Source: JBFIHZ01 sp041601535
GTDB taxonomy: Bacteria; Pseudomonadota; Gammaproteobacteria; Xanthomonadales; SZUA-36
Direction of reading: 5' to 3'
NCBI GenBank assembly: GCA_041601535.1
Contig: JBFIHZ010000012.1
Span: forward strand, 1-26,079
Length of the DNA: 26,079 nt
The notes under the pieces were generated by a model that saw only the letters and a list, made by a program, of their open reading frames with translations, did not search any database and was not told the DNA's origin. The position numbers were made by a program, and so were the translations under genes. Positions 21,810 through 26,079 of this stretch are shown in pieces (the stretch's first letter is position 1; the number at the start of each line of letters is the position of its first letter).

Positions 21810-24647
21810 TTTGCGTTGCAGCTCGCCCGACAGCGTGCGGGCCAGAAACTGCCCGGTGTAGGAATGGCCGATGCCGGCCAGTTGTTCCGGCGTGCCTTCG
21901 GCGATGATCTGACCGCCTTTGTCACCACCTTCCGGCCCCAGGTCGATAATCCAGTCGGCGGTCTTGATCACGTCCAGGTTGTGCTCGATCACCACCACGG
22001 TATTGCCGTGGTCACGCAGCCGGTGCAGCACGCCCAGTAATTGCTCGATGTCCTGGAAATGCAGGCCGGTGGTGGGTTCATCCAGGATGTACAGGGTTTG
22101 GCCGGTGTCGCGTTTGCTCAGTTCCTTGGACAGCTTGATGCGCTGTGCTTCACCGCCGGACAGGGTGGTCGCACTTTGGCCCAGCGTTATATACGACAGG
22201 CCAACATCCGCCATGGTTTGCAGCTTGCGCGCCACCGCCGGCACCGCCGAGAAAAACTCCAGCGCATCTTCCACCGTCATGCCCAGCACTTCGTGAATAT
22301 TCTTGCCCTTGTAGGTCACACTCAGTGTTTCGCGGTTGTACCGCTTGCCATGACACACATCGCAGGGCACGTATATATCGGGCAGGAAATGCATTTCCAC
22401 CCGGATCAGGCCATCGCCCTGGCAGGCTTCGCAGCGGCCGCCCTTGACGTTGAAGCTGAATCGGCCGGGCTTGTAGCCCCGGGCCCGCGCTTCCTGCGTG
22501 CCGCTGAACAGGTCGCGGATGGGCGTGAACAGGCCGGTATACGTGGCCGGGTTGGAACGCGGTGTGCGGCCAATCGGCGACTGGTCGATATCCACCACCT
22601 TGTCAAACAGCTCAAGGTTTTCGACTGCTTCATACGGGGCCGGCTGGGCCGAGCTGCCATACAGTTCCTTGGCCGCCAGGCGGTGCAGGGTGTCGTTGAT
22701 CAAGGTGGATTTGCCGGAACCGGACACGCCGGTAATGCAGACAAACAGGCCGGCCGGAATTTCCAGGTTGACCTGTTTCAGATTGTTGCCTGAAGCGCCC
22801 AGCACGCGCAGTACCCGTTGTTCGTCCCGCACGGCCCGTTTCTTTGGCTGAGCTATTTCGCGCACACCTGAAAGGTACTGCCCGGTCAATGAGTCGGCAT
22901 CGGCAAGCAGCTCATCCGGCGTGCCGGCAAAAACGATCTTGCCGCCATGCACGCCTGCGCCCGGGCCGATGTCCACCACGTAATCCGCCGAGCGGATGGC
23001 CTCTTCATCATGTTCCACCACGATCACGGTATTGCCGATATCGCGCAGCCGGGTGAGGGTGGCCAACAGCCGTTCGTTATCGCGCTGGTGCAGGCCAATG
23101 GAAGGTTCGTCCAGGATATACATGACTCCCACCAGGCCGGCCCCGATCTGGCTGGCCAGGCGGATGCGCTGGGCTTCGCCGCCGGATAGTGAATCGGCCT
23201 TGCGGTCCAGGGTCAGGTAGTCAAGCCCCACGTTGACCAGGAAATTCAACCGCTCATGCACTTCCTTGATGATCTTGGAGGCAATTTCACCGCGCCGGCC
23301 ATCCAGGCTCAATTCGTCGAAAAAGGTCAGGCACTGCAGAATGGGCCAGGCGGTAATACTCGGCAGGTTGGTCTTGTTGATGAACACGTGCCGGGCTTCA
23401 CGGTTCAGCCGTTGACCATTGCACCCGGTGCAGGGTTTCTGGCTGATGTACTTGGCCAGTTCCTCGCGGACGATGCGTGAATCGGTCTCGCGGTAGCGGC
23501 GCTCCAGGTTGGGGATGATGCCGGCAAACGAATGTTTGCGTTTGCGCGAACCGCTGTCGCTGAGGTAACGGAATTCGATCATTTCATCGCCGCTGCCAAA
23601 CAGCACGATGTCACGGATGTTTTTCGGCAGCTCGGCAAATGGTGCATCCACATCGAAACCATAGTGCTTGGCCAGCGACTGGATAATCTGGAAATAATAG
23701 GCATTGCGGCGGTCCCAGCCGCGCACCGCGCCACCGGCCAGGCTGACCTCGGTGTTACTGACCACCCGGTCCGGATCAAAAAACTGGCTGATACCCAGCC
23801 CGTCACACTCCGGGCAGGCGCCATTGGGGTTGTTGAAGGAAAACATGCGCGGTTCCAGCTCTTGCAGGCTGTAATCGCAGTACGGGCAGGAAAACCGGGC
23901 GCTGAACAGCTTTTCTTCCAGCTCACTGTCGTCGTCCATTGGGGAAATCAGCGCCAGGCCGTCGGACAGCGTCAGCGCGGTTTCAAACGATTCGGCCAGC
24001 CTCTGCTTCAGATCCTGCCGCACCCGGATGCGGTCAATCACCACCTCGATGGAGTGCTTGCGCCGCAATTCCAGTTCCGGCACGTCGTCCAGTTCGTATA
24101 CCTGGCCATCCACCCGGGCACGCACAAAGCCCTGGGCACGCAGTTCATCAAACAACTGCAGGTGTTCGCCTTTGCGGTCGCGCACCACCGGCGCCAGCAG
24201 CATCAGCTTGCTTTCTTCCGGCAAGGCCAGCACATGGTCAACCATCTGGCTGATGGTCTGCGCCTCCAGCGGCAGGTCGTGTTCCGGGCAGCAGGGCGTG
24301 CCTACGCGCGCAAACAGCAGACGCAGATAGTCATAGATTTCGGTGATGGTACCCACCGTGGAGCGCGGGTTGTGCGAGGTGGATTTCTGCTCGATCGAAA
24401 TGGCCGGCGACAGCCCCTCGATATGATCCACATCAGGTTTTTCCATCATCGACAGGAACTGGCGGGCGTAAGCCGACAGCGACTCCACGTAGCGCCGCTG
24501 GCCTTCCGCGTAAATGGTGTCAAACGCCAGCGAAGACTTGCCCGAGCCGGAAATTCCGGTGATTACGATCAGCTGGTCGCGCGGCAGGTCCAGATCAATA
24601 TTGGCCAGGTTGTGCGTGCGAGCGCCACGAATGAGTATCTTGTCCAT
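21801..24647 (-). CDS. uvrA: Excinuclease ABC subunit A
   Basis: UvrA, 948 aa, the damage-recognition ATPase of nucleotide excision repair. It carries two ABC modules: Walker A GISGSGKSS (residues 31-39) with signature LSGGEAQRIRLASQIG and ILDEPSIGLH, and a second GVSGSGKST with LSGGEAQRIKLSKEL and ILDEPTTGLH. Zinc-binding pairs are CPYC/CPEC near residue 254, CTGC in the insertion, and CEAC/CDVC in the second module. Length equals the usual 940-950. The start ATG 24647 has only a weak ribosome site. In many gammaproteobacteria uvrA is beside ssb; here it is divergent from an oxygenase gene. Confidence 0.98.
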   Translation of the reverse strand: MDKILIRGARTHNLANIDLDLPRDQLIVITGISGSGKSSLAFDTIYAEGQRRYVESLSAYARQFLSMMEKPDVDHIEGLSPAISIEQKSTSHNPRSTVGTITEIYDYLRLLFARVGTPCCPEHDLPLEAQTISQMVDHVLALPEESKLMLLAPVVRDRKGEHLQLFDELRAQGFVRARVDGQVYELDDVPELELRRKHSIEVVIDRIRVRQDLKQRLAESFETALTLSDGLALISPMDDDSELEEKLFSARFSCPYCDYSLQELEPRMFSFNNPNGACPECDGLGISQFFDPDRVVSNTEVSLAGGAVRGWDRRNAYYFQIIQSLAKHYGFDVDAPFAELPKNIRDIVLFGSGDEMIEFRYLSDSGSRKRKHSFAGIIPNLERRYRETDSRIVREELAKYISQKPCTGCNGQRLNREARHVFINKTNLPSITAWPILQCLTFFDELSLDGRRGEIASKIIKEVHERLNFLVNVGLDYLTLDRKADSLSGGEAQRIRLASQIGAGLVGVMYILDEPSIGLHQRDNERLLATLTRLRDIGNTVIVVEHDEEAIRSADYVVDIGPGAGVHGGKIVFAGTPDELLADADSLTGQYLSGVREIAQPKKRAVRDEQRVLRVLGASGNNLKQVNLEIPAGLFVCITGVSGSGKSTLINDTLHRLAAKELYGSSAQPAPYEAVENLELFDKVVDIDQSPIGRTPRSNPATYTGLFTPIRDLFSGTQEARARGYKPGRFSFNVKGGRCEACQGDGLIRVEMHFLPDIYVPCDVCHGKRYNRETLSVTYKGKNIHEVLGMTVEDALEFFSAVPAVARKLQTMADVGLSYITLGQSATTLSGGEAQRIKLSKELSKRDTGQTLYILDEPTTGLHFQDIEQLLGVLHRLRDHGNTVVVIEHNLDVIKTADWIIDLGPEGGDKGGQIIAEGTPEQLAGIGHSYTGQFLARTLSGELQRKSA

Positions 24648-24674
24648 ATATCTTTTGCCGCGTTCAAACCCCTA

Positions 24675-24704
24675 ACTATACTCCCCGAGTCAAGCCCGCG
24701 GCAA
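24675..24704 (-). promoter_or_regulatory. Candidate uvrA promoter
   Basis: On the minus strand, TTGCCG (complement of 24699-24704) and TATAGT (complement of 24675-24680) have an 18-bp spacer. The predicted start is about 20 bp upstream of the uvrA ATG. No LexA-type CTG-N10-CAG box overlaps it. Confidence 0.45.
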
Positions 24705-24747
24705 AATCCCTATGATTTGAGTTAAACGCTTCTGATATCCTTGCGAA

Positions 24748-25530
24748 ATGAACGCCAGCCCTCCGGCCAATTTCGTTGCTGAGGCGCCTGCCAGCCAGCA
24801 GGGCGCGGAGGCTATCGTGCGTGCGGGCCTGCTCAATCCGGCCCTGGATCTGGCCGCCTTGCGGGCGGAATTCAGCCGTGATGGCTTTGTCCGGCTGGAA
24901 CAGGCACTGCGGCCGGAAGTGGCCGATGTGCTGCACCACTGCCTGGCCAATGAAGTGCCGTGGGCGCTGGCATACCGTAATGCCGATGGTCCACGCAAAC
25001 TGTGGGCGGAAGAGTTGCAGGCGCTGGATGCCGGTCAGCGGCAGGCGCTGGACGAGGAAATCGAAGCCGTGGCCCGCCAGGGCTTCCAGTTCCGCTACGA
25101 CAGTTTCATGATGGTCACGGCCTACAAGGAAAAGCGTTGTCCACAGCTGGTATTGCATCGCGTGATCGAGCAGATCAACAGCCCCGGCTGGCTGCAGCCG
25201 ATGCGCCAGATCACCGGCTGTGAGCAGATCAGGCGGGCTGATGCGCAGGCCACCCGCTACGTGGCGGGCCATTTCCTGCGCCAGCACAACGACATGAACA
25301 AGGACGACGGCCGCCTGTGTGCCTACGTGATCAATCTGACCCGTGACTGGCAGGCGGACTGGGGCGGTCTGTTGCAGTTTATCGACGCGCAAGGCCGGGT
25401 GGTGCGTTCGGTAACCCCCGCCTTCAACACCATCAGCCTGTTCCGGGTGCCGGCCGAGCATTGCGTCTCTCCCGTCGCCTCGTTTGCGACCGGTGCGCGC
25501 TATGCGATTACTGGCTGGTTGAGAACCTGA
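24748..25530 (+). CDS. 2OG-Fe(II) oxygenase, prolyl-hydroxylase-like
   Basis: A 260-aa protein whose C-terminal half is a double-stranded beta-helix oxygenase. The iron ligands are likely His and Asp in FLRQHNDMN (near residue 180), and the distal His in PAEHCVSPV (near 233). Arg of ARYAITGWL (near 251) would bind 2-oxoglutarate. INLTRDWQADWGGLLQFID and FNTISLFRVP are typical of the prolyl-4-hydroxylase/OGFOD1-like group. The N-terminal 120 residues include DGFVRLEQAL and helical charged sequence. The substrate is unknown; hydroxylation of a protein is an inference from the family. The start is ATG 24748, 100 bp from uvrA and divergent. Confidence 0.85.
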   Translation: MNASPPANFVAEAPASQQGAEAIVRAGLLNPALDLAALRAEFSRDGFVRLEQALRPEVADVLHHCLANEVPWALAYRNADGPRKLWAEELQALDAGQRQALDEEIEAVARQGFQFRYDSFMMVTAYKEKRCPQLVLHRVIEQINSPGWLQPMRQITGCEQIRRADAQATRYVAGHFLRQHNDMNKDDGRLCAYVINLTRDWQADWGGLLQFIDAQGRVVRSVTPAFNTISLFRVPAEHCVSPVASFATGARYAITGWLRT

Positions 25531-25546
25531 CTGGAAAAACACACTG

Positions 25547-26079
25547 ATGTTTATCATTGCCGACTTACTGACCACAGACCAATGCAAACAGATCCGGCAG
25601 TTGCTGGAGGGCGCGCGTTTTGTCGATGGCAAGCAAACCGCGGGACCGGGCTCGCAGCGGGTCAAACACAATCTGCAGGGCGACCCGGCGGATGAGGCCA
25701 TCGCGCAGGTGCAGGCGCTGGTGCATGAACAATTAACCCGCAACGCCCAATACCGCATCCTGGCCATGCCGCGCATCGTGCGGCCGATGACCATCAATCG
25801 TTATGACGCAGGCATGTTTTACGGCGATCACATGGACCACCCGCTGCTGGCCGGCGAGCCCGCGGCGCGTGGTGATGTGTCCACCACGGTGTTTTTCAGT
25901 TCAGCGGACGAGTACGAAGGCGGGGAACTGGTGATCAACAGCCAGTCAGCCTCAGCGCACAGCATCAAACTGCCTGCCGGGCATGCGGTGTGCTATTCTG
26001 CCGGCACTTTGCACCGGGTGAACCCGGTGACCCGGGGGTCGCGCCTGGCCGCGGTCACGGTGGCCGAAAGCCGCATCCA
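25547..26079 (+). CDS. Fe(II)/2-oxoglutarate hydroxylase, PiuC/YbiX type, 3' end cut by the window
   Basis: About 177 residues are visible of a family usually near 225 aa. Matches to the PKHD-type hydroxylase family: the N-terminus FIIADLLTTDQCKQIRQLL, FVDGKQTAG, iron site FYGDHMDHP (His and Asp, near residues 98-100), FFSSADEYEGGELVIN, then LHRVNPVTRGSRLAAV with the distal His and 2OG-binding Arg. It starts 16 nt after the previous oxygenase gene stops, so the two form an operon. In pseudomonads piuC accompanies an iron-siderophore receptor; none is visible in this window, though the right side is unseen. Confidence 0.92.
   Translation, partial: MFIIADLLTTDQCKQIRQLLEGARFVDGKQTAGPGSQRVKHNLQGDPADEAIAQVQALVHEQLTRNAQYRILAMPRIVRPMTINRYDAGMFYGDHMDHPLLAGEPAARGDVSTTVFFSSADEYEGGELVINSQSASAHSIKLPAGHAVCYSAGTLHRVNPVTRGSRLAAVTVAESRI

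Noticed and set aside
23532..24725. Plus-strand open frame of 397 codons opposite uvrA
   Set aside because: It is antisense to the highly conserved uvrA N-terminal half.
24648..24747. LexA (SOS) box before uvrA
   Set aside because: No CTG-N10-CAG or similar palindrome was found in the 100 bp between uvrA and the oxygenase gene.
24676..25797. Minus-strand open frame of 373 codons opposite the two oxygenases
   Set aside because: It crosses two genes with complete iron-binding motifs and has no motif of its own.

Overview
The window reads as chromosomal DNA of a GC-rich gammaproteobacterium, most plausibly from the Xanthomonadales or a nearby lineage. The clues are a MurL/MurD2 peptidoglycan gene pair (characterised in Xanthomonas), a pspABC operon with a sigma-54 promoter, an IspB-type octaprenyl diphosphate synthase, and a gene order in which a transporter precedes ssb. 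Most of the window looks like core housekeeping sequence. I see no insertion sequence, prophage, CRISPR array, rRNA or tRNA gene.

Layout. Positions 1-874 (minus) hold the N-terminal part of an EF-G-like GTPase. The 332 bp after it hold an orphan rho-independent terminator that may end a small RNA. Positions 1207-5347 (plus) are a translationally coupled operon: aspartate kinase, MurL (UDP-MurNAc-L-Ala-L-Glu epimerase) and MurD2 (L-Glu-adding MurD). A structured leader at 5415-5488 precedes ppiB. IspB (minus) lies next, then a divergent MFS transporter, ssb, and the nucleotide-sugar genes rmlB-rmlA-rmlC-rmlD-manC (to 13930), which supply dTDP-L-rhamnose and GDP-mannose for surface polysaccharide. 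Positions 14265-15654 (minus) are pspA-pspB-pspC with a near-consensus sigma-54 promoter. A secreted FKBP-type PPIase with a strong terminator follows, then a coupled trio: DUF1289 protein, CoA-pyrophosphatase-like Nudix hydrolase and mercaptopyruvate-type sulfurtransferase. A delta3,delta2-enoyl-CoA-isomerase-like crotonase (minus) is separated from a small secreted Tyr/Gly-rich protein (plus) by an intergenic region that contains a 14-bp palindrome. A secreted DUF4139 protein (minus), a PCuAC copper chaperone (plus) and uvrA (minus) follow. The window ends with two adjacent 2OG-Fe(II) oxygenases; the second (PiuC/YbiX type) is cut by the window edge.

How the genes work together. The most distinctive unit is the aspartate kinase-murL-murD2 operon. 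MurD2 is expected to add L-Glu, not D-Glu, to UDP-MurNAc-L-Ala, and MurL then epimerises that residue, which bypasses free D-glutamate. Linkage to aspartate kinase, the entry step to diaminopimelate, would put synthesis of two stem-peptide residues under one transcript. Several other genes serve the envelope: the rml/manC genes, the psp operon, the periplasmic FKBP, the DUF4139 protein and PCuAC. The least explained items are the ppiB leader, the orphan terminator near 1054, a 10-nt complementarity between those two RNAs, the palindrome at 19221, and the small secreted protein at 19357.
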